The notes under the pieces: generated by a model
The model's database searches: none
The model's input: the letters and a program-made list of their open reading frames with translations, nothing else
What the model was told of the DNA's origin: nothing
Made by a program: the position numbers and the translations under genes
NCBI GenBank assembly: GCA_021432605.1
Contig: MU271143.1
Location: forward strand, 629,277-693,276
Length of the DNA: 64,000 bases
Reading direction: 5' to 3'
Origin: Coniochaeta sp. PMI_546
Lineage: Eukaryota; Ascomycota; Sordariomycetes; Coniochaetales; Coniochaetaceae
In this document: positions 24,291 to 37,147 of the stretch, piece by piece
Numbering within the stretch: the first letter of the stretch is position 1
Layout: every line of letters begins with the position of its first letter

Positions 24291-27200
24291 AAGACTATTA
24301 TAGACTGTTCAAACACAAATTGGTACGATTCTCATAAGCATGTTTAGCATGGAGGAGGATCAACTCTCATTGCCGCAGCGTACTATTAGTACTATATCTA
24401 TCACTAAAGAAAGGACTTAATCTCTCCCTATCAATATCTGTCACTCCTTTGTTTCCTTACTAGGTACTATTAGGATCACTTACCGCCACAGGCACTTGGG
24501 CAAGATAGATAGGACTTTATATCGGATCAAGTTCATTAGCTTGCTACACCATCTCGTTCTCTTCGCTCACTTAAGATGCCATGAGCATATGTATCGTGAT
24601 GTCTCCCATCTGATACGTTGCCCGTAGCGACATGTAATGAAACTGCACCTGACATTGCGCAGCCTTTCGTGCTCAAGGTTGGCATCTGGGTGATTGCGCT
24701 ACCCCAAACTGCCACTCCATAGACCAAGTGTCGTCGTGCTGACTGAAGTTCGCTCGGTACCTTATCAATAGCGTCGTTATAACCCTGGTAACACCGGAGG
24801 ACTCGAGCGTGAGTTCGTGCCTTCCGAGGAAAACGATCTGGGTGCTTTGGTCAACAGTTTTTGCGACACCATGATCTCCAACCCGAGTCCACCGTCTTCT
24901 GCTTCCGACACCGCCATTTCCCTGCGATATACCCTAGGCTACTAGAGAACTGTAGATGAATCCCAGTACAACATCACCACTGTTGAAGCCTCCGGGGCTG
25001 ATCAGCGCACTGTTGCTGACCCAGAACACGTTGATCACTGCAGCAGTATCATGAGCAACGGCGATCGAGCCTCAAAGTGAGCACATTCCTAGACCTCAAC
25101 CGGCCATTTCTAGCCACAGAAATGCAGAGCAACTGGCTCGAGCAAAAGCGCCTCGTGCCGTGGAACGCTCGTGTTGATGGAACTATTCCGAACATGCCAG
25201 GGGTACTCTGTGGTTTGTGCGACCGAACGTTGAGACGATCGAGACGCAGAAATTCACATGTTCACCGAGCTAGGTTTGCAGATGGATTTTCAGGGGACCT
25301 CCTGTACCAGAGGCGGGCTTCATCTGCTTTTCGTCTTGACGTCACTCGACATCTACAGTTGCTCGAGAGGCCGTTCGCCTTTCTCGCTGACCCGTCGATA
25401 CGGGTGTCCATGGTCGAAACGCCCAAGGGGGTTTGGTGCCAAGACGCCACAAAGCCAAAGTCTAGGTTTTTTGGTGTACTCTAAAGTAGTGTAACAGTCG
25501 TTGAGCAGCGTATCGGATTATACTCTGGTCGTATAGTTCAACGTGCATGCAACGATCTCTAGCCCCCAGCTGGCAGGGGTCGAAGCAAGCGTACGTACGA
25601 AGCACATTCCGAACTTCCAGACGCCTTCCATACCTTGCACGACATTCGAGGCAGGTCATGCTGCCATTGTCAAAGAGCGCGAGAATCAATATCGCTACTG
25701 AGGAGTCGTACATCGCTCCTGATCTCCCATCACCTTGCGATAGTGAACGGAGAAGTGGTCCGCGATCTATGTGGGGTCAAACTGTTCCGCGGTTCACAGT
25801 GAAGATTGCGCCTCGCTAGTTGCCTCAGAAGCAATAGAAGGCAGAGGAAAAGATGGCGCCACGCATGTGTCATTGTACACATCAGCCATCTAGGAAGGCT
25901 CGGCTCACAACAATAGAGTTTATTGTTTTTCCAACGAGGACATTTGCGAGGCGATGGACGCGCTCGTCCTCGACCGGAGAGCCTTTCATGAAGTCCCGAC
26001 ATCGAGACGATGGCTTCACCTTCGAACGTGTCTACGTACTTAACCCGGCAACGGGGTGCATACATGTTCCATAATCTACCTTGTTGCGATGTTACACCAC
26101 TGTTTCCGCCTGTGTTGTTGCACGGCCAGTGCCTCGTGGCGATGACGATATACAGCAGACCCGCACAGTCATCATAACTTGCAGCTTGATTGTCTGCTTT
26201 ACGATGAGCACTTCGCTGAGGAGTTGAGAAGGATCAAGAGGTGTGCGAGAAGGATGAATCCGGGCGTATTCCTCCAGACTGACTCCATTCGCTTCTCCCT
26301 GCCCCTCATAACGTTCGATCCTTAGACAGGTCCATGTGTACCTCATCTCTTTGCATTTGACATTGAGGGGAAGCTTCACGGACCAATTTATTTACCGGCA
26401 GGACGGCAACAACACGATTTTCGTAGTCTATTTCTACGTTGCCCCTGGGGGTCCTTCCCAAGCGCGGAGAGGGAAGCATTGCATTGGCTGAAGGAGGTGA
26501 TCGGTGGCACATAGCCTGTGTAATGAAGACAAACCTCAAAGAGGAAGGATGCGTCCACAATTCAACCCTATCTGGTAGCGAGACCGGAAGATAGCGGTAT
26601 CAAGTGTCTCTTTGAGAGCGTGACATTAAGCAAGCACCTTGCCAGCCAGCATTAACGGCAGACTGGAACTTTGTGGTGAGGAGGATTAGAGGGCAGAATT
26701 GGCACAGTATCGATCACGAGCTCTGGGGGAAACAAGCTTATTTCTTCTTGCTATCACTATCCGTACGTGTCGTGCTAATTTTCCGAATCGGGAGGCAGAC
26801 GGTGTGACCAGGCACACACTGAGTTTTCTTCACTAAAGTCTTGGCGGTGGATGTGTAACTGTGGACGCTGCGCGGTCTCATATGCACAATAAAGGAACTG
26901 TCTGCGCTGTTGAACTTTGACCTGGGATTTCTGAATGGTCCCTGGAGGACATCGCGTACTCGGCCTCCTACTGAAGCCTGGCATTGGTGAAAAGTGCCCG
27001 TCTCCACTACGGAGCGGTATGAAAGGAGCCATAGCACACGGGAGGTATAGTGAAAAAATGCCGAGCATAAGCTCGACACCTGGGCGGACCAGTTCTGCAC
27101 TCAACTATTGCACGATCTCTCGGCCGGCTAGATCGGAACGCTCTCTTGCATCAACTGAAAGTGTGAAAGATTGTCCGCCCCCAGAACGTGTCAAATCATC

Positions 27201-29483
27201 ACAACTTTTTGCACTGAATCGTGTAAACACTGGCGTGGCGCGCACGCCTACGTACCGCTGCATTGCGGCGCCCTGTTCCATACTATGTAGGACTACACCA
27301 GAACTCAGCATTCGGTGATGCCACATGCGGACACCATCGAATTGTTTTATTTGATCAAGACGAAGAAGTAGTCGAGTTTGGCGATCGCCAGCGGCATCTG
27401 CAGTGTATTCCCGAGCTACTGTGGTACGGAGCGCCGCGTAATGCATGCAACGGGGTCCGGGGCTTGATGAGCGGGAACGGCCGACTAAACAAAGTCCGCG
27501 GCAAAACTTGAATGGAAACCAACAACCTGGAACCCCTAACCCTCGTGTCACCGACATGGAAGCGCACACTACTATGTAGTCGAGGTTTATGGGATGATTG
27601 GCATCCGAGATCCCGTGTTTACGCTGTGCGCCGACAAAGCCAGTGCTACAAGACGGTGCCTGACGTCCATCTGATAGGTAATCCAATGTATGACTGCCAT
27701 CGTCAAGAGCAGACGGGAGTTATACCTGTACCACTCTAGGGCTGCCTGCTACCGGCAGCTTGTTGGGGAGCTCTCTCTGCTCAGGGCGCCCCGCCATCGC
27801 GGAAGAAGGTCCAAATGCCATTGGTTGCCGGTCGCGTTCCTGGCCATTCAACCTTTTTCTTCCAGCAGGCGCACGTGCCTTTTGCTCCAGATCTGCATCA
27901 AACGGTATCGTCTACTCTGTAGAGGTACCATCCTTCTAGACCTTCCACCTCTCCCCGACTTTCGGCCAAGACTCGTCCAGTACAGAAAGCATGGCCCAGA
28001 TTCATCGATCGGGCGTGTCCTTTCGATTTCGAAGCGCGGACCATTTTTCGCGTGACAAGTCACGTTTTCGACCCCGCACACGGACAGTTGGGGACTTCCA
28101 CAATTTTCGCCTTATGTTTCTTTCTGGTCCTGTGAGCGCCTGTGAGTTCAGATTTTCTCAGCATGCTGAAATGCAATTCGCTGCACTCGTCCGAAGTTAT
28201 CTGTTCAAGCTATGTTCTTGGGCAGATACCCGGGTCATCGTTTCGTAGCAGCTGATGTCGACCCTTCGTGGAGTCGACACATAGAAGCCTCCTCAAAGGA
28301 CTTGGTTTCATTGATTTCGCTGGTGGTGAGATGATCTCCCACTTTCCTGCCGTGGACCCTGAACACATTACTCCAGTCGAGGGGCTACCCCTGCCGGCAT
28401 AAGCCATCCTTGCAATTTCTATTTGCAGCATGCATCCACGATGCTTGTACATACCTGTCTGGTGTCCAAAGGTGCATATCTGTACTTACCTTGACGATGG
28501 CCTGATGTACAATGTACCTAGCTGATTGTCGGCTCTGGCAGTGGACCTTCCGACACTGGCGACTATCTCGAGGCAGTCATGCACTGTTATGGTGTCCCAG
28601 ACCACGGACTTTTGTAGAATCTTCTAATGTCCAGACATCATCTGGAGGTTTCCGGATGCCAAAGTTGTCTGACACGTCATGACGGGTGGCATTGTTCATG
28701 AACGATTCTGCAAACCAGATCAACAGAGCACAGTGCCTTATGAGAGCACCTCTTGGATGAAGCATATCCTGCAGCTCTGTCGGCGATATTGCATATTTGG
28801 ACATACTGCCGGTGTGTCCCAAGTGGACTGATGCGGACACGACAGCCTCCTTGCGCCTGTCACCCGGGAGCAAAGCTCTCATGTCTAACCTGCCTGAACC
28901 TTATACTCAAAACGCGGCGCTCCCTCTGACCGGCCAGAGCAAGAAGAACATAGGTATCCGGAAACTGGAGCACATACTTGATGGGTGGCTCTGGGCATTC
29001 GCTCTTACATCCTCGTCCTTGATCACTGCCCCCAGGAGGTCCGATAGCTCACTGAATTCAAGCCCATCCACCCTAACCCACGCACGGTTCACGCACCTTC
29101 TTCCTACATGAACTCGAAGGCTTCAATTCTTTTTCTTCAACCTTCTCCAAGCTCTCCCCATTCTCTTGCTCGGCAACCTATGAATCTATATATGCATAGG
29201 CTCGCCCGCTGAACTTCAGGTCCTCGGTCCTGTCGCTGGCAAGATTTCTCTCGCTCTGTCAAAGCTTCAGACAGACGAATCCAAGACCATATCCGTACCC
29301 GTGGTGCCATCCCCCCACCCTGCACCCTACTTGCAAGGTACGACACCTGGAGCACTTATTTCTTTTCCTCCGCGGGCAATACAATCACAGTCATACTCGT
29401 TACGACAGCTCTACCGAGGCGACCAAGCTTGCGCTTCCCGAAGTCCAACGGCAAGCGGCCGACAAACCCTGCAGAGTCCAGCA
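24291..29483. other. 5.2 kb gene-poor region between the PKS and the AflR-like gene
   Basis: Only short overlapping frames without motifs are seen on either strand. I looked for a scytalone dehydratase, a second reductase and an Ayg1-type hydrolase and found none. The last kilobase should hold the regulator's promoter and leader. Confidence 0.5.
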
Positions 29484-30860
29484 ATGTCAAATGCGGCAAG
29501 AAAGGCTCCTCGGCCTGTGAGGATGAGGGCTTCTTGCGACGGGTGCTTCCTGGCCAAGGTGAAGTGCTCGAAAGATAAGCCCTTGTGTTCTCGGTGCATC
29601 ACAAATGGGAACGAGTGCCAATATTCTCCTTCAAGTAGGGCAGGAAAGCCCAGGGCCGACTCAACCAGGGCTGCTCCGACGCAGGCTCACCTGAGCATGT
29701 ACCCCACCGGCAACACCATGGTCTATCCCCAGCAATCGCAGATGGGCCTAAGCCAAAATTTTCGTACTCCGATGGACGCTTTCTGGAGCGGCCAGTTTGC
29801 TACTGGAAACCCCTTATACGGGTCACCGCAGCTCGGTGCAGTGGGCGTTGCTCCCAACTCGAGTCAAGTTCCGATGTCATCTGGTTCGGTGCTGTCTGGT
29901 CCGATGCTGTCTGGTTCGATGCTGTCTGGTTCGATGCCGTCTGGTTCGATGCCAGCTTCTCCGATGCCAACCTGGACTCCTGATCATGATCAGTTCGCGA
30001 TGCCCTTCGACCAGTCGAACGGATCGGTCGACGGCCAGTATCTTCCCCAGGGTCATAGTCGGAGCAGTTCATATGATGCCATAACGACAATGGGTGCGGG
30101 TAATCAGTTCCAAGCTGCACGTGATGTGCAGCAACTGTACGACCTCAATCAAACTCCATTGTCAACGCCGCCGAATAACGGGATGGTCACTTTTCCCTAC
30201 TGGCTGACGGATGAGCAGGATGTTGCGCCAGCTATGGAGACGTGCGTGGCTTCGCCGACAACAGAAAGCCAACAACCCACTGCATTCCAGCCCGTGCCAG
30301 GTTCGCGCAGAATGGATGGGCCCAGTGGAACATGTACCTGCTTCAGGACCTGTGTACTCTCGCTCGACTCTCTTCACAGTGCTTCCACGAAGCTAGCCGG
30401 ATCAACCGCCAATATGATCATGAAACTGAACGAGAAGGCTTTAGAATGTTGTTTATACATGCTTAATTGCCCGCGTTGTACAGACTTGATCGCAACCGAT
30501 ACGGCATCGGTGCTCGCAAATATCATCACCCAGATATCGTCGCTTTACAAATATCTGCTCGATCACAAACTCCAGTTTTCAGAGGTCACCGTGAACGGCT
30601 TTGTCTATACACCGCCCCATACGAGAGACTTCCTCGCTCAGGTACTTCAACAAGGCCTGTCGACGCTACAAACCGTACGCGAGGTATTCTCGGAGCACTG
30701 CATGAAGTTCCAGGACCATCTTCAGGTTCGTTCGGTCTTGGTCGAAATGGTCAACAATAGCATGAGCTGGGTCGATCAAGCCTTCAACATGCCGTCACAA
30801 GCCCTTGGCGACGAGGACATCAAGAGTGAGAGTGTTGTCGATCTTGGTTTCCGAATCTGA
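29484..30860 (+). CDS. AflR-like Zn2Cys6 transcription regulator, 458 aa
   Basis: An intronless frame. The zinc cluster is C18-X2-C21-X6-C28-X6-C35-X2-C38-X6-C45, preceded by basic residues ([10 protein letters not shown]), which is the AflR-type spacing at the N-terminus. A Ser/Gln/Pro/Met-rich linker follows. The C-terminal part, starting near the [16 protein letters not shown] segment and ending in amphipathic helices, resembles the AflR C-terminal domain of polyketide-pathway regulators. The start at 29484 is the first ATG in the frame and sits shortly before the zinc cluster. The linker contains a tandem pentapeptide ([10 protein letters not shown]) encoded by a 15-bp repeat. It lies on the same strand as the PKS, whose promoter carries an AflR-consensus palindrome. 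Nuclear activation of the PKS is inferred from family and context; the exact targets are unknown. Confidence 0.88.
   Translation: MSNAARKAPRPVRMRASCDGCFLAKVKCSKDKPLCSRCITNGNECQYSPSSRAGKPRADSTRAAPTQAHLSMYPTGNTMVYPQQSQMGLSQNFRTPMDAFWSGQFATGNPLYGSPQLGAVGVAPNSSQVPMSSGSVLSGPMLSGSMLSGSMPSGSMPASPMPTWTPDHDQFAMPFDQSNGSVDGQYLPQGHSRSSSYDAITTMGAGNQFQAARDVQQLYDLNQTPLSTPPNNGMVTFPYWLTDEQDVAPAMETCVASPTTESQQPTAFQPVPGSRRMDGPSGTCTCFRTCVLSLDSLHSASTKLAGSTANMIMKLNEKALECCLYMLNCPRCTDLIATDTASVLANIITQISSLYKYLLDHKLQFSEVTVNGFVYTPPHTRDFLAQVLQQGLSTLQTVREVFSEHCMKFQDHLQVRSVLVEMVNNSMSWVDQAFNMPSQALGDEDIKSESVVDLGFRI
29880..29969 (+). repeat. 15-bp coding minisatellite in the AflR-like gene
   Basis: Five tandem 15-bp units (TCTGGTTCGATGCTG with one or two changes each) at 29880-29954 and a sixth diverged unit to 29969. 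They encode Ser-Gly-Ser/Pro-Val/Met-Leu/Pro repeats. The unit is a multiple of three, so copy-number change keeps the frame. Confidence 0.9.
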
Positions 30861-33800
30861 CAGCTTTCGACCTTGCATCGCCCCTACCGGCTGGACTCGC
30901 CCGCCACCGAAATCCGGCAGGTCAAAGTTCCCGCACTGTGCGGTTGAGCTGAAATAACAACGGATACTACTTTCAACTGCCCCACGGATTCGAGGACTGG
31001 CTAGTAGTTTTTTCTCGTACGACATACGGCTTCCTCTGAGGTCTTTCCAGGGGTTATGCCCTATCCTTTCTGATTTACTCGCTTTTATGCGCCTTTCTTT
31101 GCATTTCTACGGCGTACATGGGATCCGGACGGGTTTGAATCAAGTCGCATATATTGTCCTGGTATAGGACAGGCAGGAGTCTAAGGAAACGACCAAGCTG
31201 ATATGCATTGGGTGCCGTAGACCGGCCGACTGGCGCTGAGATCTTTTTCCAGCTGTGAAAGCACAAATGCGCCCTGCTGTCATTCCTTGCTTTTAACATT
31301 TTCACCCCATGTTTACGTCTACTTGGTGGCATGCATGGGATTGCCTCTCCACAGTGTAAACTTGCTACTTGGCGCAGCGCATACCATGTTGTCAGGCTCC
31401 AATGACAGGTGTTTTGGTAGGGTTAAAAGGCGATACAAGGAACGGCGACGGGAATCGAGTTCGGAGACGAGCTTTGTCTGTAACATTAGACATCGAGCGC
31501 TTGAACAAGAAGAACCATTGCTTCTGATCCAGCAGTCACAACTTCCTCGCGCAGGTGATCTTTGACGTCAGTACCAGTATGTTGCACTCGGGGTTTACAG
31601 GCAGCTCGAACCCCGATTGACTAGTTATCGTCGGGTGCCAAGCTAGACTTTCTGATAGGACCGACAAATCTGCGGCTTACGTGCTCAGCGCGAGACTGGG
31701 GATAGTCCGTGACTCGCAAGGTAGACTCGGCCGACGGCCGGGTGCGAGCTCTGCGCACGGCTCACAAGCTACAGCAAAAGATCTGGTTTCCAATGAAGCC
31801 CTGTGAAGCTACTCCCAAGATAGCCACCATTTCGTTCCTCATACCAGGTTAGCGGGTAAGGTGCCGATCGTTAAAGTATACGTTACGACAAGCTCGTGGC
31901 TAGGACAGGCTTGTGAATTTGTGATTAGTACGAATCTCTCGGAAGCATCAAGGTACCCCCTCTCGACTGCCCACCTCCGTGCTTCAAGAACCGGCACCAC
32001 CAGCAGAGTGAGCTCCTCGTGTTGCACCATCCTCATCGGTAGCCAATATGGACTTTAGGCTCTTATCAGGATCACAATACAACAGAGGATGTGGACAGCA
32101 AGCAGCCAAGACATGCGGCTTCGTGGAATGGGTGTCCGCATCGAGTAAGGTAAGCAGACATTCAAGGTTCAACGCTGTTTCGACCGATACCTGTCACGTC
32201 TTTCGTGGTTTTGAGTTCTCACCGGCAATCTGGGTGCAGCCGGTCGGCCGTATTGAGATGCCCATTATCAAGCACTTAGCTAATCTTCCAGTAATATCTG
32301 GCCCGTCCGTCGTTCATCTATACAGTGATGTAGGTTCTTTTTTTAACCCCACGTCCCCCTTGGTCAAAGCTCGCCAAGGAAGGTTCCAAACAAAAAAGCC
32401 GTTTAAGTTCCAGCGCGGGTTTCAGAGTGTCAACGGATATAAGCGTTGCTCATCCGGGACGGATAATATGAAGCGTAAATTGGAACATCTTACCTATCAG
32501 AACCAGCTGACTCTGTGGGCTTTAAGGTGGAATTAGTTGGTGATGGAAATGATGGACGCGCTAGCGGTATGACGCCAGAGGACAGGCGCAATCGGCTGGC
32601 CATAGCGGGGCGGATCATTCGGCATAAGCAGGTGCATCCAGGGTACATGCTGCGTACTTGCCTCGATATCACAGCCGAGGCCCCGACTTTGGAACCAGGA
32701 TATCTCAATCAGCAGGTTTCTCGTCAACGCAATTCTCTCATGCAGCAACCTAGAGAGAGATGCGCCTACGGCATGCGAAACAAATATGATCATATGACAC
32801 GTTGCAAAGTGACAAGCTCTCTCTTCCGAGACACGCGAAAGTCAAAAACTGAAAAGCGCAACCCCACGGCCAGAGGCTTCCCAGACTTGTCTTACCTTAC
32901 CCCAGTCAGCCACGCGTTGGTCCCACCATTCCGTGCCTACCGGATTAGGAACTCTCTACCTGCTGGCAGCCAATAAGATAGCTCACTGACCCTTGCTCAC
33001 ACTAGCAGTTTAGGGCCTGCTAGCACTAAACTCCGCTTGGTGGCCCAAGTCAAGCTTAAGCAAGCTTAGGCAGGGGGACCTTGGGGGGGAAAAGCGTCAG
33101 CAAGCTCGATTGCAAAAGAAGCTTCAGGCTCATTTGTTTGCTGTTTCTTGCCGCCATCACCCCGCCCGCTTAGGAGGCACTTTAAAGGTTCCAAGAGGAT
33201 AAATATCGCCGCCACAAAGTCGTTGAAGTGAACATTGTATTTCAAGCAATTTCGGTGATACTATTTTGAGGAAATGCTTCTCGCGAAAGCTTTGTAGCCC
33301 GGCGGCCGGGTCTTTGAATCCATCTGCACGTTGGATAGTTTGACTCTGGTGTAAACTTTTAAGCTCGCGCAGCAACCCTTCTCTGGCAGCAAGTTGCTGA
33401 CAGTGCAGCGGATATTGGTTACAACTCGTATTTCGCTGTGAGAGCTGCATCGAAGGGTCGGTCCCTTCGGAGCCAAATATTTTACTGACCACCTCAAGCC
33501 ACAGCCGCTCAGCCGCCGTTCCGTGCTTATCTGCCAGACATCTTTTAAAGATCTGACATGTATATGGGAGGTAGAGGGGGAGGGCTGTTACTTAAGTACG
33601 CCCGAGAGCTTGGCTGCTGATGATTAGGTAGCTGAAATACCTCGGGTGCAGAGCCAGATCCGGGTACTGTCATCTGCTGCGGAGCCGTGATAGCAGTCAG
33701 CAAAGTCCAGATGCAAGGCGGATTGGCCCACGATGGTGTGCAGCCTCAACATGAGCATGCCGACCCCCGTGGCAGAGATATGTGTGCGTCTGCAGCCAAG

Positions 33801-35544
33801 CCAATGGTGCTGAGCTACCCCCTCGACGCGGACGAATGAACTGATTCCGGGATCTTTGGTTTTTACTCGACGACATCTGCGGCTGTATCGGGCCTCAAAG
33901 TAGTGACCAATTGAGCACTGACATAGTCAGGCTGGTCACGTCGCTCAACGCTGCGCAATTCCTGTTAGGAAATCATTGCGTATGCCACAGTACAGTACAC
34001 ACGTATACGTCACAATCCGATTGTAGTGCGAGATATCTAACCAGGATCTATTATCCTCGCCCACCTCGTATTAGCTTGAATGGCGTCCAATCCCTTGTTG
34101 GCCGAGCGCCACATCTCGTGTCGGAGTCCATGTAGTATCGGCCACGCTTATCGGGAGTAGATCGGCACCGGAAGAAACAACGTCCCTCCGGCTTCGTCTT
34201 CCTTGTCATCGGTTCATGATTCAAGGGCTTTGTCATTTAGTATGGTGTTTTATGGTTTTATATACATATAGAAACTTTATTATCATTTCTTGTCTTTTTT
34301 TCTTCTTTTCTTTACAATGGCGACATCAGCTTCAGGGGTATCATAACCTATCGGAGCCTCGGCCGCAACTATCTAGTGATGCGACTAATGGGGTTAAGAA
34401 CGTGAGGTGCCGGACCTCTCGGCCTCGTCGATTCCTTTCGGCACCGTGAGTACGGACTGCTGCCCCAGAAGATAGAATTCAGCTTCATGACGGACGGACA
34501 GGTGCCGGTTTGGGCTTGAGTGTACACGTGTACACGTGTAGCTGAGTCCTTGAGGCAGGTAGGCATGGGATTTCCGGGCGTCATGAGAGAAACTTCTTGC
34601 AGCATCGATCGGAAAAAGACGCCGATTTGACCTCCATATCTACCACTTCGCCGCCAATTCCCAAGAATAACTCACTGAGTATGTACCCTCAAACCGCGCA
34701 GTCTACTGGTGTAGAACACCACAATGCTCGTCGACTTCGCTTTCGACTTCGAGCCTGGAACTGGACTGTGATGGGACTTTCTAACCCTCAGATCCTGAAG
34801 CCACTCGCTCTCTCGTGAAGCTTCGTGATTTGCTAGGTTTCCATATCACTAAGGCGTATGTATAGATGCCACTTATGCCACTCTTGCCCAGCTTTTGGCT
34901 TGGGAGGCTCGCAGCGTGGCACCTAAGCTGAATATCTCGCATCGGTCACATCAGCCAATCAAAGTGCGCAGCTTCTGCAATGCTCCCTATCACGTCATGG
35001 CGAGAGGAAGAAGAAGAGCGGAACTGCCTAGAGTGCGGCGTGCGATTGCTAATGTACTTGTTCGGCGCCAAAGTCCTACTCCATTTCCATCAACAGTGAC
35101 TTCATTCAGCTCGACACTCCTTAAAAATGCCAACAGAGCAAAAACAGGAAGAAAAGAAGTATCAGACCAGGCAACGCCAAGATCTACCCCACGCCTATGG
35201 TATGGTCTAATAACTCAGAATCTCGATGATCGCTCGGAACTCCTTAACAGCAAAATTGCTGGGACCCTAGACGATCATGCGTGAAGTTACCGACGATGCC
35301 ACCGCTACACTAGACATTGGTTTCTAGCAATGAACTTCCCCCACATACTGGTCTGTTATGTCTACTTTCACTGGGAGCAGACAGGTGTCTTCACGAGAGA
35401 GATGCGGTTGCAAGAGACGAATTTGTAAGCAGAAGAGTTGCTGGGGCTTGCTACGACTGTACTTTGCTAGTGTCTGCCTTTGACCGTTAACCAAATGACC
35501 TCTTGTAGCACAGTACATCCCTCTTCGAAGCAACTGAGCACAAA
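30861..35544. other. 4.7 kb gene-poor region between the AflR-like gene and the SDR
   Basis: Lies between 3' ends of the regulator (plus) and the reductase (minus). The longest frames, near 32048-32976, show no motif. One 18-bp palindrome with two E-boxes is listed separately. Confidence 0.5.
34523..34540. repeat. Perfect 18-bp palindrome containing two CACGTG E-boxes
   Basis: TACACGTGTACACGTGTA is fully self-complementary and holds CACGTG at 34525-34530 and 34533-34538. CACGTG is the core site of bHLH proteins. It sits about 1 kb beyond the 3' end of the reductase, far from any start codon, so a promoter role is not evident. Confidence 0.6.
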
Positions 35545-36491
35545 TTACACAGCCGAGCCACCGCTCAATTTGATGACTTGACCTGCAAGGCACAAACGCA
35601 ATGTCAGCAAATCTCTTTGCTTAATATTTTGTCTCAAGGTTGGCCGAGCTCGTATGACTTACCATTGATCCATTCCCCATCTGGGCCAACTATGGCATAA
35701 ACGGCACGGCCAATATCAGCCGGAAGTCCGACCCGTCCTAGCGGGCAAACCTTGGCCAGGCCCTGATCGATGATTTCCTGGGACATGCCTTTATAGCCGC
35801 CAGGAACATAGTGCCAGCTGTTCTCGTCGTACATGTCAGTCTTGACACCGCCGGGAGCTATGGCATTGACGGTCACGCCCTTGTGGCCGCAGTCGACGGC
35901 GAATGCACGCGTGAAACCCTCGACGGCGGCTTTAGAACCGGCGTAGAGAGCGTGGTTGGGGATTCCAGACAAAGTGGCGGCGACGCTACTAGTTAGAATG
36001 ATGCGGCCGCCCCGCTGGCAATGCTTCAACCCTTGCTGGGCGACGAAGAATTGGCCGCGGCAGTTGAGGTTGAAGACCTTGTCGAAAAGCTCGGGAGTGA
36101 CTTCGACCTCCGGACACCAGACCTCCATGCCCGAGTTTGAGACGACGATGTCGATGCGGCCAAACTTCGCGAGTGCCTTGTCGAACAAGGCCTCGACAGA
36201 TTTAGGATCACTGATGTCGGCTTGAATAGCGACTGATTTGGATCCAAGCTTGGCGAGTTCGGCTACCACCGACTCTGCGGCCTTGGCAGATGAGCCGTAA
36301 TTAACGACGACAGAGGCACCGCGGCGCCCGAGCTCAATGGCAATTCCAGCTCCGATGCCGCGTCCAGCACCTGTGATGACAGCCACCTTGCCGGCTAAGG
36401 GCCTGCTCGGTTCGTAAGGCGCGTCACCTGCTGAGTGGCTGGCACTGGTGACACGATCGGAGGAAACATCTGCGGTGGCTGCTGGAGACAT
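35545..36491 (-). CDS. Short-chain reductase, 1,3,6,8-tetrahydroxynaphthalene reductase type, 288 aa
   Basis: Two exons on the minus strand: 36491-35663 and 35582-35545, with an 80-bp intron (donor G|GTAAGT, acceptor TTGCAG) that gives the ending INGQVIKLSGGSAV. The protein is a classical NADPH-dependent SDR: cofactor loop TGAGRGIG near residues 41-48, VNYGSS after strand 2, SNSG at about 118-121, catalytic S169, Y183 and K187 (LYAGSKAAVEG), then NAIAPGGVKTDMYDENSWHY. From memory, these last segments match the fungal tetrahydroxynaphthalene reductase subgroup more closely than the trihydroxynaphthalene reductases. It would reduce tetrahydroxynaphthalene to scytalone. The start at 36491 has an A at -3; an in-frame ATG at 36533 would add 14 residues and make 302 aa. 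A TATA box lies upstream. It is in the same neighbourhood as the PKS and the Cmr1-type gene. Confidence 0.93.
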
Positions 36492-36637
36492 TTTTGCGGC
36501 TCTTCCCTTGTTTCTGGACAGGACTGCTCCCATAAATGTACTGCTGAGAAATACGGCAAGCTCTTTCGAAGATGATGCAAAACGAGCTGAATACCGGAAG
36601 AGCTTGAGAGCAGACCTAGCCGGCCCAAACCAAATGG

Positions 36638-36644
36638 TTTTATA
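36638..36644 (-). promoter_or_regulatory. TATA box of the reductase gene
   Basis: TATAAAA on the minus strand, about 147-153 bp before the preferred start at 36491 and about 105-111 bp before the alternative start at 36533. Confidence 0.45.
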
Positions 36645-36780
36645 TCCTGAGTTTAGATCAGCAAATCTCCCGAGATCAATGTCCGGAGCAGATGCAATTG
36701 TCGCATGGGGAAGAGCTTCGGACAGTGCAAGGGGTTGCTACCGGACGTCTCCAAGGTGGACTGTCTGGGAGAGCCAACAA

Positions 36781-36800
36781 CCGGAGGGCGGACCGGACGG
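36781..36800. promoter_or_regulatory. CGG-rich cluster in the reductase promoter
   Basis: Within 20 bp there are four CGG triplets (pattern CCGGAGGGCGGACCGGACGG), about 290-310 bp upstream of the reductase start, with another CCGG at 36741. CGG triplets are Zn2Cys6 half-sites. Regulator binding is inference. Confidence 0.35.
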
Positions 36801-37147
36801 ACAGCGAAGCAGCGAGAGTTCTAGAAGATCAGAGTCTTCGCTATGGTTATGGAGGAAGAGTAGATGAAGCCTGTAGCAAAACCATGACTTCCGCAGCGGA
36901 CAGGGACATGACCATTCTCTGTGTTAGGCTGGGTGTGAAGTCATACTCGCTTCACGGCCTGCTAGTACGGTACGGCCACATCAGAAAACTCACCCAAGCT
37001 CTTGGATGCAGAGTCTTAGTCCCTACGCTGCAGCCCCAAGAGCACTCGCTGTCGGACAACGACTGTGACACAAGACACACCAAAGCCCGCATTACATGTT
37101 GCTTTCGAAATGAACTCGCAAGCACCAAGGAAGTCCGCAAGACATGA

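Noticed and set aside
27105-27686. 193-codon open frame on the minus strand
   Set aside because: Composition is irregular, there is no family resemblance, and several equal frames overlap it on both strands.
24291-29483. Search for scytalone dehydratase or a second naphthol reductase in the PKS downstream spacer
   Set aside because: No SDR cofactor loop, YxxxK motif or scytalone-dehydratase-like sequence is present in any frame.
32048-32976. Two overlapping frames (162 and 153 codons) as a possible gene between the regulator and the reductase
   Set aside because: They are in different frames, without a junction that joins them into a recognisable protein.
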